Positions 9,873 to 19,275 of a stretch of DNA of 64,000 nucleotides are shown here, in pieces. The stretch comes from Codonopsis lanceolata (taxonomy: Eukaryota; Streptophyta; Magnoliopsida; Asterales; Campanulaceae): the NCBI GenBank assembly GCA_013146195.2, contig CM028381.1, forward strand, positions 60,952,744 through 61,016,743, written 5' to 3'. Every line of letters begins with the position of its first letter. Position 1 is the stretch's first letter. Under the pieces are notes generated by a model. It was not told the origin of the DNA. It ran no database searches and saw only the letters and a list, made by a program, of their open reading frames with translations. A program made the position numbers and the translations under genes.

Positions 9873-12436
9873 ATGTGCAAGTTGGAGATGGATCAATTAT
9901 TGCGGTGGGAGGACGAACTCGTGCAGCAGAAATCGAGAGAACAGTGGCTTCGAGATGGTGATCGAAATACGTCTTTCTTTCATGCATCAATCAAGGAGCG
10001 GTCAGCTCATAATAAGGTCCGTATTAAACTTCAAGATGGCTCTTGGTGCACTGACAATAATCATTTGGGTGATCTTGCTACATCATATTTCTCGAATCTC
10101 TTCTCTACCTCTTCACCAACTGTACAGGATCATTTATTTGATGGTATAGCGGGTTGCATTGATACTCAGGACAATCATATGTTGGCTATGGTTCCATCCT
10201 CGGAGGAAATTTGGGGTGCCATTTGTGACCTTAATGCGGATAAGCGCTCAGTCGGATGGGTTTACTGGGCATTTTTATCAAGGATGTTGGTCTATTGTAA
10301 GGATGGCGTGGTTGCGGCGGTGCAAGAATATTTCCGTGGAGAGTTTCTACCTCGAGGGTTGTCATTCTGACTATGATATTACTCAGAAAGTGAGCGAACC
10401 AAATAATTTTGGGGATTTTCGGCCTATAAGCTTATGTAATTTTTCTTGCAAAATCATCTCTAAGGTGATTGCGAGTCGATTGGCAAAGCTTTTACCCCGT
10501 CTTATCTCTCCCGAGCAGTCTGGATTTGTTCAAGGGCGTGCCATTCATGAAAATATCGCTATTGCACATGAATTAATTGGAAGAATTGACAAAAAAGTTC
10601 GGGGAGGTAATATCGCTTTCAAATTAGACATGTCAAAGGCTTATGACCGATTAGAATGGCCTTTTCTTCTTCGATCCCTACGTGCCTTTGGCTTTGATGA
10701 TAAATGTTGTGATCTGGTGGCTCGTTTGATTAATAATATTTGGTACTCGATCAGAATAAATGGTTCTAGTTATGGATTTTTTCAATCGTCTCGCGGGGTT
10801 CGTCAAGGAGATCCTTTATCGCCTCTCCTTTTCATTATTGCTCAAGAAATTTTTTCTCGTGCTCTTAATAAAAGCTTCTTGGCGGGTATTCTGGTTCCTT
10901 ATTCTCATGGACGGGGTAATATGCTTATCTCGCATCTTCTATATGCTGACGACATGATCTTATTTTCTAATGCGGGCAAACAGACAATTGTAAACTTGAG
11001 GAGGTTGTTGAAAGATTATGAGCTATCTTCTGGTCAGTGTATCAATCTGCAGAAAAGTGGATTTTATACCCCTGCTTGGTTCTCTAGAACAAAAATTAAT
11101 CGTATTGTCAATTGGTCGGGTTGCAAGCATCAATCCTTTCCCATAAAATACTTGGGTCTTCCATTGTTCCGGGGGAAGGTAAAACGTAGTTATTTCGAAG
11201 AATTGGAATTTCGGGTCAAGAAAAAAATAGAAGGATGGAAATCTCGTCTTTTATCCTTTGGCGGTAAAATAGTTCTTCTCAAACATGTGTTATGTAGCAT
11301 TCCCATATACTCTTTGGCAGCTATTAAGGTTCCGGTTACGGTTCTTAATCGCATCGAAATGGCCATGGCAAATTTCCTTTGGGGTAGCGCGGGTGAAAAT
11401 CGAATTCATTGGGTTTCTTGGAGCAACATATGTAGACCAACTTCTGAAGGCGGGCTCGGTATTCGTAGTCTTGTTCAAATTCGAAATGCTCTCCAAGCAA
11501 AGCTAGCGTGGAGCGTTCTTCAAGGAAAGAGTTTATGGGCGCGTTTCATTGGTTCCAAATACAAAACAGTGCATGGATTTCATGTTACAGTAGATTCGAC
11601 GCATGTTTGGCGTTCGACTTACTCTCATGTTAACGATATGCGGGCTCGGTCAATGGATGGGCCGGGGGGAATGTATCTTTTGGAGCGACAATTGGCTTGG
11701 ATCCGGCTTGAAGGCCCGCTTCCCATTGATATTAACTTATCTGTTAAGCAAGCTTTTGATCAGCTTCCTTTGATGCTGCAGATTGTTCCCCAACAATTTC
11801 ATGAAAAGATTCAACAAGTGCAACTTCAGGAGGACGTTCCGGACAGACTAGTTTTTAGCTTAACGACTAATGGGGATTTTGATGCCAAAGTATACTGGAA
11901 TCACTGTAGGCAGCGCAGTACCGTGCTTTCTTGGGCCAAGAAGATTTGGAAGGATTGGATTCCTTCCAAGATTAGTGGTTTCGGCTGGAAATTGCGTCTC
12001 GGGGCTATCTTAGGTAGACCTTAGTTTACATTCTCGCTCTGTGCCAATCGTTTCTCGGTGTGTTTGCTGTAAAATAAACCATGAGAGGGAATCAATTCCT
12101 CATCTTTTCTTGGACTCAGAAATAGCTCATGATTTGTGGAGTCGGTTAGCTCATCCTTTTAACAAGGTTGATAGATATTCATCAATAACTCATCTATTTG
12201 ATATATGGTTAGAGGGGGCTTCTGCGCGGACTCATCTGGGAGCTGTTCAGATTGGTATTGTTTTATTTGCTTGTTGGGCGATATGGACAGAGAGGTGTTG
12301 TGCAGTTTATGACAACCAGCCTATGGATGGCACAAGGATTTATAATCGGGTGTTGCAGGGGCTGCGTAATAATTTGTATCTTTTTCATCCTAAATCTCCT
12401 ACGTCTCTAAAGGACTACCGACCTACAAATGCTTGA
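9873..12436 (+). pseudogene. LINE ORF2: linker, reverse transcriptase and zf-RVT
   Basis: The linker reads KSREQWLRDGDRNTSFFHA, the usual prelude to plant LINE RT. Between about 10220 and 10390 the frame alternates twice (NAD, DGFTGHFYQGCWSIV, VVAAVQEYFRGEFLPRGLS), so at least two frameshifts exist. From 10400 the RT is continuous: FGDFRPISLCN, PEQSGFVQGRAIHENI, FKLDMSKAYDRLEW with the first catalytic Asp, GVRQGDPLSPLLFI, and the active site YADD at 10942-10953. The thumb region follows (LGLPLFRGKVKRSYF). A stop at about 12022 marks another frameshift; the frame then gives the zinc-binding zf-RVT segment (VSRCVCCKINHERESIPHLF). The enzyme would perform target-primed reverse transcription in the nucleus. 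Confidence 0.88.
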
Positions 12437-12870
12437 TCTATCGGTTTACAACCTAAGTTCAAAAAGGTTTATGGCTGCGATGGTGTGTTCCAACCACTCC
12501 TTGTTTTAAGTTAAATGTTGATGGCTCTTCTGTTGCTGGTTTGGCTACAGGTGGTGGGGTGATTAGAGATTGGAATGGTCATTTCATTGCTGGGTTTCTC
12601 CATTCATATGGACAGGGATCGAACACAAGAGCTGAATTTTTGGCATTACGGGACGGGCTTCGGTTATGTCACAAAATGCACTTAACATATGTGGTGGTTG
12701 AGTCAGACTCTCTCGTTGTAGTTTCGGCTATTAAAGGGAGTCAAAACTGCCCTTGGATGTATATTCACGAGTACCGTCAGTGCGTTTCATTATTGGGTAA
12801 TTTTAAGCTTGAGCATATTTATAGGGAAAAAAATTTGGTGGCAGATCGTCTTGCCAATCTTTGCTCATAA
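12437..12870 (+). pseudogene. LINE ORF2 C-terminal RNase H domain
   Basis: From about 12480 the frame gives KLNVDGSSVAG, GGGVIRDWNGHFIAGF, NTRAEFLALRDGL, VVVESDSLVVVSAI and NLVADRLANLCS before a stop. The conserved residues D (NVDGS), E (RAEFLAL), D (ESDS) and D (VADRLA) are all present, matching the plant-type RNase H fold found at the C-terminus of many plant L1 LINEs, where it is expected to degrade RNA in RNA/DNA hybrids. It is separated from the zf-RVT part by a stop near 12434, so the ORF2 protein is broken. Confidence 0.85.
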
Positions 12871-13158
12871 CTTGTATCTCCAATGAATTTACTCGGGTCT
12901 CGATTACCACTGTCTGAGTTAGGAAGAGCGCTCGGCAAAGATGATGCGCTTGGTTTTTACAGTTTTCGTAAAGCTTGATGTAGCTTGTGTTCTTGTTCTG
13001 TAGGTTAGAATTTTTTAGCTGTCTTTTTTATAAGAGGTCAGGCTCCTTTGTCCCCCCGTTTTGGGTAAGAGGTAGGTTGTCCCCTCTAGATCTGTTCCTT
13101 TTTTTTTATGTTATAAATAATCGCAGTGCCGCCCCGCTTTGCAAAAAAAAAAAAAAAA
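12871..13158 (+). other. LINE 3' untranslated region and poly(A)
   Basis: About 270 bp after the RNase H stop has no coding signal and ends in the poly(A) run that meets the resumed gypsy RT at GGGTTCGCGCGAGGATG. Confidence 0.75.
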
Positions 13159-14666
13159 AGGGTTCGCGCGAGGATGTCCCAAGACAAATTTCGTGACGTG
13201 TTATGGCCATTATGAGTTTGTTGTGATGCTTTGTTTGGTTCCGATAAACGCGCCGCCGCTTTGATGGACTTGATGAATAGGTATTTCATGAGTACCTTGA
13301 TTGTTTTGTAGTGGTGTTCATCGATGATATCCTTGTGTACTCGAAGTCACGAGAGGAGCATGAGCATCATTTGAGAGAGGTTCTTCTTGTATTGCGTAAG
13401 AAACAAATGACGGCTTTTGCTAAATTTAGCAAGTGTGCTTTACGGCTAGAACAAGTTGCTTTTCTTGGGCATAAACAGTTGTGTCTAGTGATGGTATCAC
13501 GGTGGATCCATCGAAGTTGAGGCCGTACAAGTGGAAGGCTTGGGTTATGTGCTTATGAGCAGCGGTTATTGCCTATGCTTCTAGGAAGTTGTCACCGTAT
13601 GAGCGAGAATTATCCGACTCATGATCTTGAGTTGGCGGCTATTATCTTTACGCTTCACAAGTGGAAACACTATCTTTATGGAGCTAAGTTTGAGGGGTAT
13701 ACGGATCACAAGAGTCGAAATACCTTTTCTCCCAAAAGGAGTTAAATATGAGGCAGAGTAGGGAATGGAAGATGCTCGAGGATGTCCGTGAATGAAGTCC
13801 GTTGTTAGCAAGCATAGTGTTCTCTTTGCTAGTGCTCGTGCTACACTAGTATTGTTTGGGTGGATCAAGGAAGCTCTGCTACCGATCCAGATTTGATGAA
13901 GATTATCGAGGGATTGAGTGAGAATAATACACCCGAGTTCGCGATAAGCAAGTGATGGGATCTTGACGCTTCTGAGTAGGATTTTTCCTTCTTCGATGAA
14001 GTGAAACGTATGGTTCTTGATGAGGCTCACAAGGTCAAAGATACGATACATCCGGGTAGTACTAAGATGTACCGTGACTTGAAGAAGCGCTTTTGGTGGA
14101 ATGGTATGAAGAGGAGATAGGCGAGTATGTTTCGAGATGTTTGACGTGTGACCCGAGTTAAGGCCGAGCACCGAGACCTGCTTGGTTTGCTTCATCCACT
14201 TGAGATTTCGGAGTGGAAGTGGGAGCATATCACCATGGATTTTGTTTCGTGGTTGCCACGTACTCAGATGCTTTGATGCGCTTTGGGTTATCGTTGATAG
14301 GTTGACTAAGTCTTTTCATTTTATCCCTATTGCGATTTCCTACGCTTTGAGTCGGTTGGCGATTGTACATTGAGAGATTGTGAGACTATATGGTGTACTG
14401 ATAGCATTGGTCGATAGAGACCCCAGATTTACTTCTAGGTTCGCATTCTTTGCGAGGAGGCTTTGGGTGAACCGACTTCAAGATCAATAGCGTTTCATCC
14501 CCAGTCTGATGGTCAGTCGGAGCGATTGATACAGATCTTGGAGGATATGCTACGTGCGTGTGATATGGATTTTAAGGGTAGTTGGGATTCACATCTACCG
14601 TTGACTGAGTTTTCGTATAATAACAGTTATCAGTCGAGCATTGAGATGGCGCCGTATGAGGCATTG
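13159..14666 (+). pseudogene. Tekay-like pol, rest of RT, RNase H and integrase
   Basis: After the LINE the gypsy frame resumes with VREEDVPK and FVTCYGHYEFVVM, reaches the RT active-site block VVFIDDILVYSKSREEHEHH (YxDD position, here FIDD, as is usual for Ty3/gypsy) and FAKFSKCALRLEQVAFLGH. The RNase H section (13520-13800) is strongly decayed, though KYLFSQKELNMRQ-like residues show. The integrase is seen as GLLHPLEISEWKWEHITMDF, VIVDRLTKSFHFIPI, RSIAFHPQSDGQSERLIQ and MAPYEAL; the DGQSER block holds the catalytic-region Glu. The DNA stops matching at 14666, where a Tat-like LTR is inserted. Multiple stops and frameshifts mean no function. Confidence 0.85.
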
Positions 14667-15898
14667 TGATCCAAAATGTTTAAAATAGAGTCGTCATCTT
14701 CATTTTAAGGAGAAATAAAGAAAAACAAAAAATAATTAGAGTTTGTAAAAAGAGGTTTGGAGACTAAGTTACGAGGTGGGAAGGTGTTAGGCACCCAACT
14801 CTCCCTTTTGTTCTCAAAAATAGTTTTTGGCTAAAATACGTTTTTATTATATTTATCTAGCAAATGAAATAAAGCATTAAAAGCAGATATATCCGTAGTT
14901 ACATTATTTACAGACTTGCAGCCGCCTCGTTCCAATAATTACAAATACATTTAAAAATATTTGGCCATAATAATGGCTCTTTTTAATGCTATTTTCTATA
15001 GAAATCCGGGTAGCATAACTACTTATATTCTTACATCGGGCCGGCTTGAAAGTAGCACTTTTATATAAAACCTCTTAAAGACTTACTTTTAAGAGTATAG
15101 GTTGTGCTCGCTCTGTCCTTCCGGGAGAGGGAGTCTTTTGTTGTTATGGAGATTCGGGCAGAGTAACTGCTTCTGAAAGCTGCTTTCTGGCACTGTGAAA
15201 TGGGCGGAGCAACTGCTTATATTTTTTATGTTGTTTGCTTGCTGTTGGTGGAAATCGGGTAGATCAACTACTTGCTTCTGGTGGATTTGACCTTTGGATA
15301 CGGACAGGGCAACTGTTCTTTTTGGAATTTTTCGACCGAGGGAATAGGGTGGAATCCTAGCTGGAAGGCTAAGGTTCACTTTGGCCGGTTGGTTTTATGT
15401 TTGGGGGAGATTTGACGGAGTTTCAAGACTTATAGGAGGAGGGGACTCTCTCTATCTCACGATCGCTCTCTACTGCGTAAAACAAACACTGAACAGTATG
15501 AGTGAGAATTTCTCGACCCTTAATTATGAAGACGGGCACTTGTATTTATAAGCTGAAGAAGGGACTCCTTCGGCATTTGCAATTTTCTTCTATGATTCAT
15601 TAGCTTGTACCGCGCACTTGAGAGCTTGTACTAATTCTCAAATCGTAAAGCACTATTTGGCTTTGGGCGCCCCCCCATGAGATCCGGGCGCCGCGCTGCC
15701 CGTTGTCTTGGTGGTGGCGCTCGAGCCTTTTTAGCCTCCTTTTTGACACTTGACCCCTGATTTCAATGTTTTACGCATCCCGCTTTGTCTTTTTGCATTT
15801 TTAAACCCCTCGTAACATGACATTTGTATAAGTTTCAACAGGTCTTGATATCGCATGTCATGTTACATACCAGGGGATACGAAATTTGGGTGTCTACA
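14667..15898 (-). mobile_element. Tat-like LTR, minus strand
   Basis: Read on the minus strand it starts TGTAGACACCC and ends ATTTTGGATCA, a TG...CA LTR of 1232 bp. Its end abuts the gypsy integrase (MAPYEAL) exactly, showing insertion into the Tekay-like element. Purine-rich GTTGAGGGGCTC directly precedes the LTR start, so it is likely the 3' LTR. The TGTAGACACC start is one I associate with Tat/Ogre-type elements; that lineage call is tentative. Confidence 0.65.
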
Positions 15899-16248
15899 GA
15901 GCCCCTCAACGATGGAGTTTACGGGTAACCCGCAGCTTACCAAGTAAACGAACACTGTTGATAAGAAATAGACTCTTTAATTTCGTGGAAATTATAATGG
16001 GGAGTGATGCAACAGTAGCGCTTATAATAAAGCAAAAGCTTATAATGCATATCAAATCTCACATATCCTAGACATATTTAGTCGGTTATAATAGGTTATC
16101 GTAGTTTTTAAGCAGATATGCAAATTAAGTGCTCTGATGGTCGGACCTACCGAAGTAGGCTACTACGTATCCCTTAATAAAAGGAATCAGACCAAACGTA
16201 GTTCGGCCTCATGCAAACAAACAACAGCCACTGGGTGGGATAGATGGT
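15899..16248 (-). other. 3' internal end of the Tat-like element
   Basis: Noncoding stretch between the LTR and the 43-bp array. It carries the second copy of the CTACGT hairpin motif at 16163-16205. No protein motif was found. Confidence 0.45.
16163..16205. other. Conserved CTACGT...ACGTAG hairpin motif (copy 2)
   Basis: CTACGTATCCCTTAATAAAA continues to CAAACGTAGTTC. The ends pair (CTACGT/ACGTAG), and a second inner pairing CCTT/AAGG closes the hairpin. It matches the motif at 4201-4245 in layout. Confidence 0.5.
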
Positions 16249-16668
16249 GTGTTTTGCCCAGCATAGGCAAAACTGGTGGGATTTTGCGTAGGAAAAGCGA
16301 TGCGACTTTTTAAAACGGGCTTTCCCAATATAGGAAAATCGATGCGGCTTTTTAAAAGCGGGCTTTCCCAATATAGGCAAAGCGGTCTTCGTTGTTTGAA
16401 AACAAGCTTTCTTGATATAGGAAAGCGATGTCGCTTTTGAAAACATGTTTTCCCCAACATAGGGAAGCGATGCTTTTGTTGAAAACGGGTTTTCCCAACA
16501 TTGGGAAAACGATGCTGTTGTTGAAAACGAGTTTTCCCCAAGATAGGAAAGCGATGCTTTGTTGAAAACGGGCTTTCCCCAGGATAGGAAAGCGATGCGG
16601 CTTTTTTAAAACGGACTTTCCCCAGCATAGGGAAAACGATGTGGCTTTTTAAAATGGGCTTTCCCCAA
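16249..16668 (+). repeat. 43-bp tandem array with hairpin units (locus 2)
   Basis: About 10 diverged units of the same repeat as 1003-1755, in the same orientation, again with the GGGCTTTCCCC / GGGAAAGCGATG core. The array ends abruptly at about 16668 where unrelated AT-rich DNA begins, probably the truncated right end of the Tat-like element. Repeat frames on the minus strand are open but not considered genes. Confidence 0.88.
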
Positions 16669-16700
16669 ATGCTAGCATTACAAATAATTTTATAATTTAT

Positions 16701-16780
16701 CTTACAACTAAGCTTTGAAAAAAAGGCAAAAGTGTCTTTGTTCAAAACAACTTTACGCTTCTTCAAATCTTAGTTGTAAG
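16701..16780. repeat. Short foldback hairpin
   Basis: CTTACAACTAAGCTTTGAA (16701-16719) pairs with TTCAAATCTTAGTTGTAAG (16762-16780) with one mismatch and a loop of about 42 bases; AT-rich flanks extend the pairing. It may be a small MITE remnant. Confidence 0.6.
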
Positions 16781-17550
16781 AAAAGTAAATAATTAATATT
16801 AAGGATAACATTTTATTTATAATTTACAATTCCCCCTCAAAGTATCCACCAAATCACATAGTGCACCCCAACCTAAGGTTTGTCCCATAATGGTATCTAA
16901 CATTATATTTTTTTTCTTATTTTCCACCCTAGTCGCACCGGTTATTAGAAAAATCACGTTAAATAACATGTGGGCTTCCACATGGGGATTTTGACATTTC
17001 CTAGGCGTGAACTCGAGGGAAATATTAGGAATTTGGTGTAAACTTTGGGTTTCTAAATGTATTTTACCTATCAAAATTATGAAATAACATATAATTTTCT
17101 AAAAAATTATTTAAATGTATGTGAAAAGTTAAAATGTTAGAAAAAATGGAGTGGGTCCACCTTTCCATTTTTCTGCGGAAAGAAAATCTAGATAAACTAA
17201 ATGAAATATATGAAATACTCTTACCCGTAGTTACCCATCTTCATCACCAATTTCTATATGAAATTGGATTCAACCACCTTCTCATATAAAACCCAACCAC
17301 CATCAAAATCAATCAATTTTTCAACCCCCCTTTCATCCTTCTAAATGACTTTACATTTACTTTCTTTCTCCTAATTATTTAAATAATCCAACCTGACCGC
17401 CATGGAAGCTGAGCTCGAAATCATCTAGAGTTATAGCTTCTTCGGCATCTTCTCAATTATGATACTTTGCTTTAAGTCATATGCATGCCGACTGTATTCC
17501 CAATTTTTAGATCCTTCACAAAATTGACGTCTTTTTAATAAAACCCCTTA
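16781..17550. other. AT-rich stretch without recognised genes
   Basis: A minus-strand frame at 16817-17074 (85 codons) is open but I recognise no domain in it. The rest is AT-rich with no repeats or motifs that I can name. Confidence 0.4.
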
Positions 17551-18020
17551 CCATTTAAAAATATGGCATGATCATGACTATGAAATTACCATTCCTTCCC
17601 TTCCACCCAAAGAGTTCACATTTGAAAAATCTAATTATTAAGAGGATATATTAATGTTATTAGAGCTTTGTCATAAGTACAAAAATATTTAAAACACAAA
17701 CAATGTGTTTTCAACACAGACGGGGGTTAAAAATAAAATATTATAAAAATTGTAAGCGTAATATTTTTAAGTGAGTTGTTAAAATAAAACATCTTATATA
17801 GTATATAGTATGAGTAATTAATAGGAAAAATTACCCATTTCGTCCCTGTAGCATCCAAATCTCAATGCGTTGCCAAAGAACGGCTACAATTTCCATGCTA
17901 TCTTCTAAGGCAAAAACTTGTATAGGACGGTCTTACGGATCTAGAATCCGTAAGACGGAGCCCCATTTAAAAATTCGCGGGTTAATAACAAAAACCTGCT
18001 AATATAAATCACAAATATTT

Positions 18021-18099
18021 TTGTTGGATAAGTTGGTAAAGTGGTGGCCCATAAGGCTTTAAGGCGCGCGCTGGTCTAGGGTTCGACTCCCTCCAGCAA
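18021..18099 (+). other. tRNA-like sequence, left end of TIR element
   Basis: TTGTTGG at the 5' end can pair with CCAGCAA at the 3' end as a 7-bp acceptor stem (one G-U). AAGTTGGTAAAGTGG resembles a D-arm/A box, and GGTTCGACTCC (18080-18090) is a perfect B box closing as a T arm (AGGG TTCGACT CCCT). The D and anticodon stems do not fold cleanly, so this is a tRNA-derived (SINE-type) Pol III promoter or a tRNA fossil, not a working tRNA. Confidence 0.5.
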
Positions 18100-18104
18100 C
18101 GAAT

Positions 18105-19075
18105 TTTAAACACAAAAAGTGACATATTTTAATTTTAAAAGTGACACTATAAATGAAAATTTATTATAATTTTTATTAAAATACAAAGTAACACTCTTAA
18201 AACTAAAAAGTGACACATTTAATACTAAAAAGTGACACTCTTAAAACTAAAAAGTGACACTCTTCCTTAAAGAATTTACCAAACCAAAATGAATCATATC
18301 GTGTTTCAAGTTAATCTTCTACATGCCTAGATCATGCTCGCTCTGTTACGAAGGGAAAGAGAAAAATAATTAAAGGAAGTATTGAAAAGGGCAAGAAAAA
18401 GACTACTGATTTTTCTGATTTCCATCAAGCCAAGGAATTTGGTTCCAAGACTCCTAATGCTCGGTTATTTTATACATATTTTCAGTAAATTTAGTATGTT
18501 TGAGTAAGAAACATATACTTTACCTTGAAAAAGTTATGTTTTGTGTTTTTAACGATTGACACTTGGGATTATATACATTTCTATGAATGAGAAGATATGT
18601 TTCAGCAGTGTTCAATTGGTTATTGCTGTTAAAATCACTAGCTCAAAAGTGACGCACTTTAGTCCTAAAAGTAACACACTCCAACCCTAAAAGTGACACT
18701 CTTATTGATACAAATTGTATGATTATAAAAATAAGTTGTTTTTTACCAAAAGTGACACACCTAATGCCTAAAAGTGACACAATTAATACATAAAAGTGAC
18801 ATACTAAACGTGACACTTATGAATAAAAATTTAAAGATGAAAAGTGATTTTTTTTGCCAAAAGTGACACACGTAAAACTTAAAAGTAACACATTCTATGT
18901 TTAAAAGTGACACTCTGATTTAAAGTAACTAAGTAAAACTTAATCAGACCTAAGACATCAATTATCCAAAAGTGACACACTTTTGTTCTCAAAGTGACAC
19001 ACGCCAAGCCTAAAAGTAACACTCTTATTGATCATAAATGTAAACAATGTCAAAATGACACATCTTGCTAATAAA
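18105..19075. repeat. Dispersed AAAAGTGACAC short repeats
   Basis: The 11-mer AAAAGTGACAC or a one-base variant (AAAAGTAACAC, AAAAGTGACAT) appears more than 20 times, nearly always on the plus strand and spaced about 15-30 bases in clusters (18105-18270, 18640-18910, 18965-19060). Between clusters are ordinary AT-rich sequences. Confidence 0.75.
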
Positions 19076-19202
19076 ACTTTAAAAAAATCCTAAGAGGTTT
19101 CGAACAAATTGATTTTTATGATTGTTTGTAACGTATTATTAATTTATTATGACCTGAAAATTTATTCTCATTAAGAAGAATTAAAACCAAAATTGCGTAG
19201 GT

Positions 19203-19275
19203 AAGAGGTTTCGAACCGCCAACCTTTGGCCGACCAAACCTTAATGCAGCGTGTCTGTCCAACTTGCCAAACATG
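19203..19275 (-). other. tRNA-like sequence, right end of TIR element
   Basis: On the minus strand TTGGCAAGTTGG (19259-19270) matches an A box and GGTTCGAAACC (19207-19217) is a perfect B box, with about the same spacing as in the left copy. It points inward, toward the left copy. A partial B-box-like AAGAGGTTTCGAAC also occurs at 19091. Acceptor pairing is poor here. Confidence 0.45.

Larger units (their letters stand above)
9873..13158 (+). mobile_element. 5'-truncated L1-type LINE inserted in Tekay-like RT
   Basis: The insertion splits the gypsy RT between DLRSG and the residues before VREEDVPK. It begins within ORF2 after the endonuclease domain (absent), contains RT, zf-RVT and plant-type RNase H regions, and ends with a run of 16-17 As at about 13142-13158. 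Loss of the 5' end and a terminal poly(A) are hallmarks of target-primed reverse transcription. No clear target duplication is visible, and the gypsy codons for about five residues (YHQLR-type) are missing, so a small target deletion is likely. Confidence 0.85.

Noticed and set aside
16817..17074. Minus-strand 85-codon frame as a host gene
   Set aside because: No recognised domain, no splice context, and AT-rich repeat surroundings.
18021..18099. Functional tRNA gene
   Set aside because: B box and acceptor pairing are good, but the D and anticodon arms do not fold normally and no convincing anticodon loop is visible.
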